The notes: generated by a model not told the origin, from the letters alone. Positions 18,362 through 27,490 are shown, numbered from the stretch's first letter. The stretch is DNA of 64,000 bases from Citrobacter sp. On2M (GCF_018035235.1 NZ_WPCV01000001.1:372001-436000); one strand, 5' to 3'. Made by a program: numbers and translations.

Positions 18362-20449
18362 TTAACCCTTCATATCTCGCAACCGGCGGCTCAGCCAGAT
18401 CCCGTGATGCGGTCGCTGACGCCATGCTACCGACGAAATGGTATGCATGGTGTTCAGATGCCCTAATATCCGCTGTAGATGCTGCTCAAGGGTACTTAAA
18501 GGCCCGTGGGACAGCATCTCTGGCGCCTCGAGAATATTTACATCGCCGGAGCTTCCAGGGCCGTCATATTCCAGCCGTTGCTGACAGCGCTGGATCGCAA
18601 TTTCACAGGACTCCAGATACCGCTGCGCCAAATCCGGCGTCAGCATCGTATGTTCCCTTGCCAGCGTGGTCATCGCGTTGATGTGTTCGACGATGAACTG
18701 GCTATGCGTAACCCACAGTTTCATGTCCGCCAGATAGTGCGAGTTGAATCCTGGCTCCTGCATCGCCTGGTTAAGTGAGTTGAACAACGTGTTATGCGCC
18801 TGGTTGACCCGCATGCGTTGATACGCCAGCGGTGTGGCCTGCGGATCGTTGCTAAGGATCAGGCGGATGGCTTCCTGATCGGCTTCTAACGCATCGTGGG
18901 CGTTTTTACGCAGCAGGCCGCTCTGCCACTGCGGCCATAGCCAGAGCATCCCGCCAAAGGCGATTAGGCAACCAGTGACCGTATCGATAAACCGCGGCAC
19001 GATAAACTGTTCCCCGTTCAGTGTCAGCAACTGCAGGGTGTATACCGCGGTGACCGTAAAGCCGACGGTAGCCCAGCCGTAGTTTTTACGGATGGTCAGA
19101 TAACTCACCAGGGTTATCAGCAGCATGCCTGCCAGCGTGTAACTCTCCTGAATATGAAAGTGCAGTGTGACGCCAGCGATCACCAGGCCAACGAGCGTCC
19201 CTACTGAACGGTGTAAAATACGTACCCGGGTCGCCCCGTAGCCATTTTGCGTGACGAACAGGATTGTCATCAAAATCCAGTAGGGTTTTGGCAGATGTAA
19301 AGCGCTGCCCATCAGGCTGGCAATGCTCAACATTACGCTGATGCGTCCGGCATTACGCAGCGCTGGGGATTTCAACGACATATAGCTTTTCAGTGCGGGG
19401 ATAAGCGGCAACCGACGCTGCTTGTCAGCCATTAAATCCCGGGCATACAGTGGGCGCTGGGTGCGTAGCACGCGGGCAATACGGCTGAAGTGCCAGTAAC
19501 AAAATTGTCCTACCGGATTGTCCGGATGTTGGTTGGCAATTTTCTCCAGCGTGCCAATTTGTTTATCCATTGAAAAACGTGTTGGCAAGCGGTGATACAA
19601 AATGTCATCGGCCAGAACGCGAAGGCGTTCGGCGACGGTGCGCGCGTTCCAGCGGATCACCTGTTCGGCGTGGCTACGTTCGACCAGCTTTTGCACCTCT
19701 TCCGGCTGGTGGAGGCTGACGGAAATATGTTCCTGTAAATCGAGCGCCTCCTGAAAGGCACGTAGCAGGCGCTTATAATCGTTGTTGCGATGTGCCGACA
19801 GCATATGCATTTGCTGATAGCACTGGGTAATCAAATCTACCGCTTTTTGTTGGCGCACAAGCAGGGGGGGTAGCGCTTTTTCCGGATCGGCATGCTGAGT
19901 CAGGAGGCTGTATTTGGCCTCACAGTAATCGGCTAATTCACGATACAACAAGCTGAGCGACTCACGCAGCGGCTGCTCACGCCACATCCAGAACCAGAAC
20001 CAGTTGAACAGGCCGTACCACAATGTACCCAGCGCGTAGATCAGCAGTGGCTCCCAGACGGGCATGTTCCCGGCCAGGCTGAGCGTGAAAATTGCCGCGA
20101 TAAGCGAGGCAGGTAGTAGTCGTGCATGCAGAGGGCCTAATTCAGCGGTTACACCAAGAATCAGCGTCAGGCCAGTGAGGATCAGCGGCAGCGGTATAGT
20201 CTGTGCCAGCAGTATCTGCATGATCAGACTGCATCCGGCAAACAAAGACGCACCAATCACTAAGCGTTTGAAAAAGCGCTTATGCGGGGTATCAAGACCG
20301 GCAATATTGCAGCAGGCAGGGACGAGGGAGAAGAGGAGCCCCAGATGAAGCTGCCCGATGATCAGACCGACGGCCACAGGTAAACATAGCACCAGCGTCT
20401 GTCGTAGTGCGTAGTTGATCTCAGGGTGATATATCAGTCTTCGCCACAT
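18362..20449 (-). CDS. yhfK: YhfK, FUSC/YccS-family inner-membrane protein
   Basis: A 695-residue membrane protein of the YccS/YhfK (FUSC, aromatic-acid-exporter-like) family. Two clusters of about five to six hydrophobic helices (residues about 15-150 and 380-510) flank a soluble, helix-rich cytoplasmic middle, with a second soluble part at the C terminus. Transport of an unidentified compound is inferred from the family. The ATG at 20449 (MWRRLIYHP) matches E. coli; a TTG 12 bases upstream is less likely. It lies after the crp terminator on the same strand, so it may receive read-through from crp. Confidence 0.9.
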   Translation of the reverse strand: MWRRLIYHPEINYALRQTLVLCLPVAVGLIIGQLHLGLLFSLVPACCNIAGLDTPHKRFFKRLVIGASLFAGCSLIMQILLAQTIPLPLILTGLTLILGVTAELGPLHARLLPASLIAAIFTLSLAGNMPVWEPLLIYALGTLWYGLFNWFWFWMWREQPLRESLSLLYRELADYCEAKYSLLTQHADPEKALPPLLVRQQKAVDLITQCYQQMHMLSAHRNNDYKRLLRAFQEALDLQEHISVSLHQPEEVQKLVERSHAEQVIRWNARTVAERLRVLADDILYHRLPTRFSMDKQIGTLEKIANQHPDNPVGQFCYWHFSRIARVLRTQRPLYARDLMADKQRRLPLIPALKSYMSLKSPALRNAGRISVMLSIASLMGSALHLPKPYWILMTILFVTQNGYGATRVRILHRSVGTLVGLVIAGVTLHFHIQESYTLAGMLLITLVSYLTIRKNYGWATVGFTVTAVYTLQLLTLNGEQFIVPRFIDTVTGCLIAFGGMLWLWPQWQSGLLRKNAHDALEADQEAIRLILSNDPQATPLAYQRMRVNQAHNTLFNSLNQAMQEPGFNSHYLADMKLWVTHSQFIVEHINAMTTLAREHTMLTPDLAQRYLESCEIAIQRCQQRLEYDGPGSSGDVNILEAPEMLSHGPLSTLEQHLQRILGHLNTMHTISSVAWRQRPHHGIWLSRRLRDMKG

Positions 20450-20455
20450 CGGTGC

Positions 20456-20492
20456 AAACAAAAGTGGCGCATTACGGGGTAACGCGCCACTT
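20456..20492 (-). terminator. Terminator after crp
   Basis: On the minus strand AAGTGGCGCGTTAC pairs with GTAATGCGCCACTT (13 of 14 positions) around a three-base loop, followed by a T-rich stretch. It starts about nine bases after the crp stop and reaches the first codons region of yhfK. Confidence 0.8.
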
Positions 20493-20500
20493 CGATGGGG

Positions 20501-21133
20501 TTAACGTGTGCCGTAGACGACGATGGTCTTACCGTGTGCGGAGATCAGATTCTGATCTTCCAGCATCTTCAGAATACGACCAACGGTCTCACGGGAACAG
20601 CCAACGATCTGGCCGATTTCCTGGCGGGTGATTTTAATCTGCATGCCGTCCGGGTGGGTCATCGCGTCAGGCTGTTTCGCCAGATTCAGCAGAGTCTGCG
20701 CGATACGACCGGTAACGTCGAGGAAGGCAAGGTTGCCAACTTTTTCAGACGTGACCTGCAGACGGCGAGCCATCTGAGAGGACAGGCGCATCAGAATATC
20801 TGGATTGACCTGGATTAATTGGCGAAATTTTTTGTACGAAATTTCAGCGACTTCACATGCAGTTTTAGCACGGACCCAGGCGCTGCGTTCCTGACCTTCT
20901 TCGAAGAGGCCTAATTCACCAATAAAATCGCCCTGATTCAGATAAGAAAGGATCATTTCTTTCCCTTCTTCATCTTTGATCAGCACTGCCACTGAGCCTT
21001 TAACGATGTAGTACAACGTTTCCGCTTTTTCACCCTGGTGAATCAGCGTGCTCTTCGATGGGTACTTATGAATATGGCAATGAGACAAGAACCATTCGAG
21101 AGTCGGGTCTGTTTGCGGTTTGCCAAGCACCAT
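20501..21133 (-). CDS. crp: cAMP receptor protein Crp
   Basis: A 210-residue global regulator that appears identical or nearly so to E. coli CRP. The cAMP-binding beta roll includes [18 protein letters not shown]. The helix-turn-helix is [19 protein letters not shown] near the C terminus. With cAMP it binds TGTGA-N6-TCACA sites, one of which occurs in this window before ppiA. The long leader carries a CRP site, consistent with autoregulation. Confidence 0.99.
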   Translation of the reverse strand: MVLGKPQTDPTLEWFLSHCHIHKYPSKSTLIHQGEKAETLYYIVKGSVAVLIKDEEGKEMILSYLNQGDFIGELGLFEEGQERSAWVRAKTACEVAEISYKKFRQLIQVNPDILMRLSSQMARRLQVTSEKVGNLAFLDVTGRIAQTLLNLAKQPDAMTHPDGMQIKITRQEIGQIVGCSRETVGRILKMLEDQNLISAHGKTIVVYGTR

Positions 21134-21439
21134 GCGCGGTTATCCTCTGTTATAAGCTGTCTCCAGAGCCAAAATACTACCTGCCTCTGGGTTTGCAAAA
21201 ATGTGCTTCCCGCTACCTGGGAAGGGGGCTGTCAATACGTGCGACGGCCTGTAATGTGATGTCCTCTGCATACATGCAGTACGTCAATGTATTACTGTAG
21301 CATCCTGACTGTTTTAGCATAGCTTTCGCCGTGTGTCTCCTGGTGTCTCGCTTCAGCATGACGCAGGTCGCCTTCCGTTGCGAGATTTGTTGTGTGCGCG
21401 TAATCTGTCAGGAAAATTGATGCATCGGAGTAATAAAAT
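21134..21439. promoter_or_regulatory. crp leader and crp-yhfA divergent promoter region
   Basis: This 306-base gap has no gene. By resemblance to E. coli it holds the roughly 167-base crp leader, the crp promoter, a divergent promoter and the start region of yhfA. The clearest element is the CRP site at 21252-21273. No hairpin terminator is seen. An ATG-rich reading of the leader on the plus strand is not supported by a ribosome-binding site. Confidence 0.6.
21252..21273. promoter_or_regulatory. CRP site in the crp leader
   Basis: One good half-site, TGTGA (21255-21259), and a weak second half, CTGCA, at the right distance. It lies where E. coli has the autoregulatory CRP site downstream of the crp start, and it also serves the divergent promoter there. 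Assignment rests on this positional likeness. Confidence 0.6.
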
Positions 21440-21847
21440 ATGCAAGCACGTGTTAAGTGGGTTGAAGGGTTAACCTTCCTCGGTGAGTCCGCCTCTGGCC
21501 ACCAGATTTTGATGGACGGTAACTCCGGTGATAAAGCGCCGAGCCCGATGGAAATGGTCTTAATGGCTGCGGGCGGTTGCAGCGCAATTGATGTGGTGTC
21601 GATCCTGCAAAAGGGTCGTCAGGATGTGACCAACTGCGAAGTGAAGCTGACCTCCGAGCGTCGTGATGAAGCGCCACGCCTGTTTACCCACATCAACCTG
21701 CATTTCGTTGTAACGGGTAACGATCTGAAAGATGCGTCCGTCGCTCGCGCGGTCGATCTTTCGGCGGAAAAATATTGCTCCGTGGCGCTGATGCTGGAAA
21801 AGGCGGTGAACATTACCCACTCCTATGAAGTGGTTGCCGCTTCGTGA
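21440..21847 (+). CDS. yhfA: YhfA, OsmC-family protein
   Basis: A 135-residue OsmC/Ohr-fold protein. Two cysteines typical of the family are present, in AAGGCSAIDVV and EKYCSVALML; in OsmC and Ohr such cysteines reduce organic peroxides. The physiological substrate of YhfA is unknown. It diverges from crp and converges on prkB with a BIME between. Confidence 0.9.
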   Translation: MQARVKWVEGLTFLGESASGHQILMDGNSGDKAPSPMEMVLMAAGGCSAIDVVSILQKGRQDVTNCEVKLTSERRDEAPRLFTHINLHFVVTGNDLKDASVARAVDLSAEKYCSVALMLEKAVNITHSYEVVAAS

Positions 21848-21851
21848 TGTT

Positions 21852-21930
21852 ATGCCTGATGGCGATACACTTATCAGGCCTACAGGATTTAAACGCGTAG
21901 GCCGGATAAGGCATTAGCCGCCATCCGGCA
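21852..21930. repeat. BIME: two inverted REP units
   Basis: TGCCTGATGGCG...CTTATCAGGCCTAC (21852-21883) and GTAGGCCGGATAAGG...CCATCCGGCA (21898-21930) are two REP units in opposite orientation separated by a short spacer. They fill the gap between the convergent genes yhfA and prkB. Confidence 0.85.
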
Positions 21931-21940
21931 AAAAAATACC

Positions 21941-22810
21941 TTACTCTATCTTTTTACCTTCCATCAGTCGCTGGACTAGCGGCAGCATAATCAATTCCAT
22001 CGCCAGACCCATTTTCCCGCCCGGAACAACCAATGTATTGATATGAGAAATGAATGAGCCCTGCAGCATGGCCAGTAGCCATGGGAAATCGATCCCTTCC
22101 AGATTACGAAAATGAATCACGACAAAGCTTTCATCGAGTGACGGAATACTCTTGGCGGCAAAGGGGTTAGAGGTATCTACAGTCGGTACGCGCTGAAAGT
22201 TGATATGCGTACGAGAAAACTGTGGCGTGATGTAATTGATATAATCGTCCATTGAACGCACCACCGAGTCCATCACCGCTTCACGCGAGTGTCCACGCTC
22301 GCTGGTATCGCGGGTCAGCTTCTGGATCCACTCCAGGTTCACGATCGGCACCACACCAACCAACAGATCGACATGCCGGGCCACATTTTGCTGCGGGGTG
22401 ACAACGCCGCCGTGAAGTCCCTCATAGAACAGGACATCCGTCGGTTCAGGCAGCGGCTGCCAGGGCGTAAATGTCCCCGGAACCTGATTCCACGGTACGG
22501 CCTCATCGTAGGTGTGCAGATATTTACGCGACTGACCTTTGCCCGTCTGACCGTATTCAATGAAGGTTTGCTCCAGCAGACCGAAGTCGTTAGCTTCGGG
22601 GCCGAAATAGCTGATATGCCGCCCGGCATCGCGCGCTTTGCGAATCGCCATGTCCATTTCCGGGCGGGTATAGCGATGAAAACTGTCGCCTTCCACCTCG
22701 GCGGCGCGCAGATTTAACTGCGCGAATATTTTACGAAACGCGAGGCTGGTGGTGGTGGTCCCCGCGCCGCTGGATCCTGTTACCGCAATCACCGGATGTT
22801 TGGCAGACAT
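21941..22810 (-). CDS. prkB: PrkB, phosphoribulokinase/uridine-kinase-family protein
   Basis: A 289-residue P-loop kinase-like protein with Walker A GSSGAGTTT (residues 12-20) and the family's RxxxxxxR/DSFHRY region. It is related to phosphoribulokinase, but enterobacteria have no Calvin cycle, so the true substrate is unknown. It matches E. coli PrkB in length. It follows yheU on the same strand after about 50 bases. Confidence 0.9.
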   Translation of the reverse strand: MSAKHPVIAVTGSSGAGTTTTSLAFRKIFAQLNLRAAEVEGDSFHRYTRPEMDMAIRKARDAGRHISYFGPEANDFGLLEQTFIEYGQTGKGQSRKYLHTYDEAVPWNQVPGTFTPWQPLPEPTDVLFYEGLHGGVVTPQQNVARHVDLLVGVVPIVNLEWIQKLTRDTSERGHSREAVMDSVVRSMDDYINYITPQFSRTHINFQRVPTVDTSNPFAAKSIPSLDESFVVIHFRNLEGIDFPWLLAMLQGSFISHINTLVVPGGKMGLAMELIMLPLVQRLMEGKKIE

Positions 22811-22862
22811 AACAACTCCATGAAATGGTTGTAATTATAGTAAAGTCGCCGGCGGCTACGGA

Positions 22863-23081
22863 TTACTCGCGAATCTGCTTCCTCGGCATAATGTTGACCG
22901 TTTCATGCAATTCGGACCACACCAGCACGGCTTCACCTGATTGTAGTTGGCGTTTGACGTCGGCGACTTTTTGTTCGAGCGAGCGTTCATGTTCACCATA
23001 ATCGGTGCCTTCGCGCAAGACAAAGCTTTCAAGCAGATTGTCCAGCGCGTCCGGGGAGATGTCTTGCCAGGGAATAATCAT
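22863..23081 (-). CDS. yheU: YheU, small conserved protein
   Basis: A 72-residue soluble protein of the UPF0270 family, matching E. coli YheU. The ATG at 23081 gives MIIPWQD, aligned with the E. coli start, and overlaps the yheT stop (ATGA); an 18-residue extension into yheT is rejected. The sequence is rich in acidic residues and ends in a basic tail. Function unknown. Confidence 0.88.
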   Translation of the reverse strand: MIIPWQDISPDALDNLLESFVLREGTDYGEHERSLEQKVADVKRQLQSGEAVLVWSELHETVNIMPRKQIRE

Positions 23082-24100
23082 GATGAAGTCTCCAGATACG
23101 TTGTCAGCCAGTCCGGGATTCTGGATTCCAGCCACATCTCCGGATGGCGTATCGTACCGCCAATGAATCCGACATGGCCGCCGTGTTCAGTAAGCTGATA
23201 CTCCACCTGCGAGGGCAGGTTTTCCGGCTCAGGGATCACATGATGATCCATAAACGGATCATCCTTGGCATGAATAATCAGCGTGGGTTTGGCGATCTGA
23301 TTGAGCAACGGCATGGCGCTACACTGACGGTAATAGTCTATCGCATCGGCGAAACCGTGAATTTTGGCGGTGATCAGATCGTCAAAATCGCGAATGCGAC
23401 GTAGAGATTTCAACTGGGCCAGACTCACCGGCAGTGAGCCAGGATAAGCCTCAAGCTTACGCGAGGCATTGGCTTTCAACAGATTAAGCAGGTAGCGCTG
23501 ATAGACCCGGGAGAATCCCTTGTCCATGTGGTAACTACAGGCTTCCAGCACGAAAGGGGCAGAGACGATAACCGCAGCATCAATTGGAATCTCGGTGCCT
23601 TCTTTTGCCAGCAGGCAGGCCAGCATGTTTCCACCAAGCGAATAGCCTACCGCTGCGGTCGGCACACGACCGAACTCACGCTCCAGCCAGTGTAAAAACC
23701 AGGTGCCGTCTTCTGTTTCACCGGAGTGATAAATGCGGTTCAGACGATTTGGTTCGCCGCTGCAGCCGCGAAAATGCATCACCACACCCAGCCAGCCGCG
23801 CTTTTGTGCTGCTTCAATCAGGCCATGTGCGTAGGGGCTGTTCAGGCTGCCTTCCAGGCCGTGAAAAACCACCAGGCGCGGTTTGTGTTTCGCCTGCTGC
23901 GGATCTTCACTCCACGCCAGATCGACAAAATCACCGTCTGGCAATTCCAGACGCTGCCAGTGGGCATCGAACTTCACCTTGCGGCGAATTAAACGCGGCA
24001 GCATCGTCTGCAGATGGCGGTTACTGATACCGCGCATTGGACGGAAATCTCGCGAATCTTCGGTAGGTGGAGTCATTTCTGTGGACGTGATTTCAACCAT
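23078..24100 (-). CDS. yheT: YheT, alpha/beta hydrolase
   Basis: A 340-residue alpha/beta hydrolase. The nucleophile elbow GYSLGGN puts Ser154 in the active site, with the aspartate in HAKDDPFM and the histidine in EHGGHVGF completing the triad. It is a predicted esterase of unknown substrate. In E. coli it follows yheS directly; here the accessory cassette lies between them. TATAGT on the minus strand (24138-24133) is a possible -10 for yheT, which now must use its own promoter or read-through from nrtR, 81 bases upstream. Confidence 0.92.
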   Translation of the reverse strand: MVEITSTEMTPPTEDSRDFRPMRGISNRHLQTMLPRLIRRKVKFDAHWQRLELPDGDFVDLAWSEDPQQAKHKPRLVVFHGLEGSLNSPYAHGLIEAAQKRGWLGVVMHFRGCSGEPNRLNRIYHSGETEDGTWFLHWLEREFGRVPTAAVGYSLGGNMLACLLAKEGTEIPIDAAVIVSAPFVLEACSYHMDKGFSRVYQRYLLNLLKANASRKLEAYPGSLPVSLAQLKSLRRIRDFDDLITAKIHGFADAIDYYRQCSAMPLLNQIAKPTLIIHAKDDPFMDHHVIPEPENLPSQVEYQLTEHGGHVGFIGGTIRHPEMWLESRIPDWLTTYLETSS

Positions 24101-24181
24101 AACACCAGAGCAATTAATATTCGGAAAGAATAACTATACCGCGCGCAGCGCATGCGGGTTAGCCAATATGTGATTTTGCGC

Positions 24182-24901
24182 TTATTCTGCCAGCAGGTTA
24201 CGTGAAAAAAGATGAATTTCCACGCCCGGTTTACGTCGCCACAGGCGAGCTTTACGCGTCCCTGTTGCTACGCTTTCTCCGGTATCTTCAAACATTCCTG
24301 AAGCTTCAAAGCGGCGAATCAGACTTTTACGCTGGATCGACTGACCGAGGATAACCTCAGTAGCTTCCAGCAGTTGCCCATGGGTAAATGTCTCCGGCAA
24401 ACAATATACGGGCAGGAGCGAGTACATCGTTTTTTGCCGCAAGCGATGCAGCGCCGCCGTAATGATTTTTTCGTGATCGAACGCGAGTGAATAGTTTTTC
24501 AGCTCATCAACTGGCACCCAGAGGGCGTTGCTGACGCTGGCGATGTGCGGCGCACAGTCTACCCAGGCGATTAGCGCAAACCAGGTTACCGTCAGGCTCC
24601 AGCCTCGCGGGTCTCGTTCGGGCCCGGAAAAGGTATCCAGCTGTTCCAGCCACGAAGGCGAAACGCCCGTTTTTTCAGTGAGTTTGCGCAGCGCTGTGGC
24701 GCGGGTTGAATCATCGTTTTCAATATCAATAAAGCCGCCAGGTAATCCCCAATACCCTTTTTGCGGTTGGGTTGCCCGCTCGACCAATAATACGCACAGC
24801 GTCTGCTGATGCAGGGTAAACAACACGCTATCTACCGTCACCAAAGGAGAGGGGAAGCGGCTGGCGTCGTATTGCTTCAGGTAGTCGGCTTCGGTGGTCA
24901 T
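24182..24901 (-). CDS. nrtR: NrtR-type Nudix-domain transcriptional regulator
   Basis: A 239-residue protein with an N-terminal Nudix domain (about 15-140) and a C-terminal winged-helix region (about 150-239; LLEATEVILGQSIQRKSLIR segment). This is the architecture of NrtR, the ADP-ribose-responsive repressor of NAD genes. The Nudix box begins GGFIDIE but its core reads RKLTEK where catalytic Nudix enzymes have REUxEE, so hydrolysis is probably lost and the domain serves as a sensor. It diverges from prs-nadV across a region with two TGTC-N5-GACA palindromes. The ATG at 24901 is preferred over a GTG at 24925 because GTGAG precedes it at a workable distance. It is absent from the E. coli locus. 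Confidence 0.85.
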   Translation of the reverse strand: MTTEADYLKQYDASRFPSPLVTVDSVLFTLHQQTLCVLLVERATQPQKGYWGLPGGFIDIENDDSTRATALRKLTEKTGVSPSWLEQLDTFSGPERDPRGWSLTVTWFALIAWVDCAPHIASVSNALWVPVDELKNYSLAFDHEKIITAALHRLRQKTMYSLLPVYCLPETFTHGQLLEATEVILGQSIQRKSLIRRFEASGMFEDTGESVATGTRKARLWRRKPGVEIHLFSRNLLAE

Positions 24902-25024
24902 AAAACACTCACGATGATTTGTCACGCGGACAAGTGTACCAGTCCGATGTCGGGGAGCAAGGTTCGTTTTTTAGTATTATTTATCAGTGTATTACCACAC
25001 GATAAAAAATGATGAATTTTATGC

Positions 25025-25053
25025 TTGCTTAATATGTGTCTTAGAGACATTAT
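25025..25053 (+). promoter_or_regulatory. Candidate prs-nadV promoter
   Basis: TTGCTT (25025-25030) and CATTAT (25048-25053) with a 17-base spacer. One palindrome lies within the spacer and a second covers the predicted start, so a bound repressor would block RNA polymerase. Both hexamers are imperfect. Confidence 0.5.
25037..25049. promoter_or_regulatory. Candidate NrtR operator 1
   Basis: TGTC-N5-GACA with no clear pairing beyond the core. It shares core and spacing with the stronger site at 25052-25080, and the two centres are 23 bases apart, about two helical turns. Confidence 0.55.
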
Positions 25054-25080
25054 TAATTGTGTCGAAGGGACACAATTAAT
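25052..25080. promoter_or_regulatory. Candidate NrtR operator 2
   Basis: A perfect inverted repeat with 12-base arms, ATTAATTGTGTC and GACACAATTAAT, around GAAGG. It ends directly before the AGGAG ribosome-binding site of the prs-like gene. NrtR sites of other bacteria are palindromes with short spacers, so NrtR is the obvious binder. The element could also fold in RNA and hide the ribosome-binding site. Confidence 0.65.
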
Positions 25081-25092
25081 AGGAGTCGAGTG

Positions 25093-25953
25093 ATGAGCTT
25101 AAAACTGACACTAACTTTGGACGACCAAACCTATGCAGTTGCCAGCGGTGTTTTTCCTGATGGCGCCGTCTGGTTAAAAGTCATCGATGCACTACCATCC
25201 TTTGCTCGCCTGATGCGCATCCGCGCTGCAGCAATGCGTGATATGAATGACTTTATGCTGCTGGCGCAACTGGTGGAGGCGGTTCGCCACCAAACTGATG
25301 TGCTGGTCAGCCATCTCGAACTTCCCTGGTTGCCGTGGGCGCGTCAGGACAGACATATGGTGGCAGGTGACAGCTTTGCGCTGAAAGTCTTCGCCAGTCA
25401 CCTCAATACGTTGAAATTCGATAAGGTCAACGTGCTCGACCCGCACAGTGACGCGGCGGCTGCGGCCATCGACAACCTGGTCGCCATTGGGCAAGAGTGC
25501 TGCCTGTTGCAAAGCGCGTCATTATCGCGGCTGTTTCAGCAACATGCGCTGATGTTGGTTGCCCCGGATGCTGGCGCACTGAAGAAGATTGATACCGTGG
25601 CGAGAGCAGCCGGCGTGGCGGAGTACGCCATCCTGAGCAAGAAACGTGATGTAGCAAGCGGCAAGTTGACGGGATTTGCATTACTGACCGGGGATGTCAG
25701 TGGGCGTGATTTGCTGATTGTGGACGACCTGTGTGATGCTGGCGGCACCTTCATAGGCTCCGCGCAGGTGCTACGTGATGCCGGTGCCCGCAGCGTTAGC
25801 CTGTATGTCACCCACGGAATCTTTTCTAAGGGCGTTGAACACCTGTTTGATAACGGTATTGACGCCATCTACACCACCACTTCTTTCGCTGTCCCGACGC
25901 TGAAACATCCGCAGCTTGAACTTATCGATATTGACGCGATTTACTGCGCCTGA
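25093..25953 (+). CDS. PRPP synthetase paralogue (ribose-phosphate diphosphokinase family)
   Basis: A 286-residue Prs-family protein. It keeps the ATP-binding ARQDR (83-87), the metal-binding DPHS (116-119; the corresponding Prs motif is DLH) and the PRPP loop IVDDLCDAGGT (209-219). It is about 30 residues shorter than housekeeping Prs. It should make phosphoribosyl diphosphate from ribose 5-phosphate and ATP, the co-substrate of NadV, encoded 14 bases downstream. An alternative is a phosphoribosyltransferase-like role. The ATG at 25093 is set by AGGAG seven bases upstream; the frame extends further upstream through the operators but without a ribosome site. The housekeeping prs gene is not in this window. 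Confidence 0.85.
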   Translation: MSLKLTLTLDDQTYAVASGVFPDGAVWLKVIDALPSFARLMRIRAAAMRDMNDFMLLAQLVEAVRHQTDVLVSHLELPWLPWARQDRHMVAGDSFALKVFASHLNTLKFDKVNVLDPHSDAAAAAIDNLVAIGQECCLLQSASLSRLFQQHALMLVAPDAGALKKIDTVARAAGVAEYAILSKKRDVASGKLTGFALLTGDVSGRDLLIVDDLCDAGGTFIGSAQVLRDAGARSVSLYVTHGIFSKGVEHLFDNGIDAIYTTTSFAVPTLKHPQLELIDIDAIYCA

Positions 25954-25967
25954 GGGAGACACCTGTT

Positions 25968-27458
25968 ATGAAAATGAATCCAATTTTAGCTATCGATGGC
26001 TACAAAGTGTCTCACCGCGTGCAGTATCCACTGGGCACCAGCCGGGTCTATTCCAACTTTACTCCGCGCAGCGATCGCTTTTTCTCGTCGCCGCTGCCAG
26101 ATGGCAAACTGGTTTTCTTTGGTCTGCAGGGTTTCTTGCAGTGGTTTTTAGTTGACCTGTTTAATGAAGCGTTTTTTGCCCGCCCGGAAGATGAGGTGGT
26201 GAACGAGTACAAACAGCTCATGGACAGCTATCTCGGCAAAGATATGGTGGCGGTGGACCATATTCGTGCATTGCATCAGTTGGGCTATCTGCCGCTGCAT
26301 ATTAAGGCGCTGGATGAAGGCAGCAAAGTCCCAATGACGGTGCCGGTTTTAACCATTATCAACACTAAACCTGAGTTTTTCTGGCTGGTGAATTACCTGG
26401 AGACCATACTGTCGGCCGAGTTATGGAAGGCGTCAACAAACGCCACGATTGCTCATCACTACCGAAAAATCTGCGCACGCTGGGCACAGAAAACCTGTAG
26501 CGATCTGACGCATCTCGACTTCCAGTGCCATGACTTTTCATTTCGCGGTATGGCCGGATTGCAGGACACCATGCAGGCGGGCGGCGGGCATTTGTTGAGT
26601 TTTAAAGGGACCGACAGTATTCCATCCCTGCTGTATACCCGCGATTACTACACCGACGGCGAGGCCTATTTTATCGGCGCCAGCATTCCGGCAACTGAGC
26701 ACAGTGTGATGTGTATGGGCGAACGTGAACACGAGATCGAGACCTTCCGCCGCCTGATTGTCGATCTCTACCCGCAGGGATTTGTGTCGATAGTCTCTGA
26801 TACCTGGGACTACTGGCAGGTGCTGACGGAATATACCCGCGAGCTGAAGAACATCATTCTGGCCCGTGAAGGGCGGGTGGTATTTCGCCCAGACAGCGGT
26901 AACCCGGTGGAGATCCTGTGTGGTACTGGCGCAGATGACGATACAACAAGCGAACGCAGCGCGCAGGAAAAAGGGTCTGTGGAAGTGCTGTGGGAGATTT
27001 TTGGCGGCACGGTTAACGCTAAAGGCTACAAGGTGCTCGACCCACATGTGGGACTGATTTATGGCGATTCCATTACCCTTGAGCGGGCGAATGAAATCCT
27101 GCGTCGTCTGGAAGCGAAAGGATTTGCCAGTTCAAACGTCGTGTTTGGCGTCGGTTCCTTTACCTATCAGTACAACACGCGTGACACCTTCGGTTTTGCG
27201 ATGAAAGCGACGTGGGGAGAAGTTGATGGCAAAGGGCGGACAATTTTTAAAGAGCCAAAAACGGATAACGGTCTGAAGCGTTCCGCTCGTGGTCTGCTGC
27301 GCGTGACGAGGGATGAAGCGGGTGATTTATGCCTGCATGATGAACAGACCTGGGAGCAAGAGCAGGGAGGGGAGCTGAAAACCCGTTTTCTCAACGGTAA
27401 GCTGTTTAACCGTGAGCACTTCGAACAGATCCGCCAGCGTCTGGCGACGCAACGGTAA
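25968..27458 (+). CDS. nadV: Nicotinamide phosphoribosyltransferase NadV
   Basis: A 496-residue homologue of NAMPT/NadV, which joins nicotinamide and PRPP to give NMN in one step and so bypasses deamidation by PncA. Landmarks shared with human NAMPT are FKGTDSIPS, PATEHS with the phospho-accepting histidine (H245), VSDTWDYW and RPDSGNP (D309). It is co-transcribed with the PRPP synthase paralogue and regulated by the divergent nrtR, forming a complete inducible salvage unit. Most E. coli strains lack it. Spacing and GGGAGAC upstream support the ATG. Confidence 0.93.
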   Translation: MKMNPILAIDGYKVSHRVQYPLGTSRVYSNFTPRSDRFFSSPLPDGKLVFFGLQGFLQWFLVDLFNEAFFARPEDEVVNEYKQLMDSYLGKDMVAVDHIRALHQLGYLPLHIKALDEGSKVPMTVPVLTIINTKPEFFWLVNYLETILSAELWKASTNATIAHHYRKICARWAQKTCSDLTHLDFQCHDFSFRGMAGLQDTMQAGGGHLLSFKGTDSIPSLLYTRDYYTDGEAYFIGASIPATEHSVMCMGEREHEIETFRRLIVDLYPQGFVSIVSDTWDYWQVLTEYTRELKNIILAREGRVVFRPDSGNPVEILCGTGADDDTTSERSAQEKGSVEVLWEIFGGTVNAKGYKVLDPHVGLIYGDSITLERANEILRRLEAKGFASSNVVFGVGSFTYQYNTRDTFGFAMKATWGEVDGKGRTIFKEPKTDNGLKRSARGLLRVTRDEAGDLCLHDEQTWEQEQGGELKTRFLNGKLFNREHFEQIRQRLATQR

Positions 27459-27467
27459 TTTCCCGCC

Positions 27468-27490
27468 AGCGGGTAGCGTTGCCCGCTTTC
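27468..27490 (+). terminator. Possible weak terminator after nadV
   Basis: AGCGGG pairs with CCCGCT around an eight-base loop, followed by TTTCTCC. The stem is short and the T run poor, so it may only partly isolate nadV from mdcA. Confidence 0.4.

Noticed and set aside
25057..25092. Upstream in-frame extension of the prs-like protein
   Set aside because: It would begin inside the operator palindrome without a ribosome-binding site, while the ATG at 25093 has AGGAG at ideal spacing.
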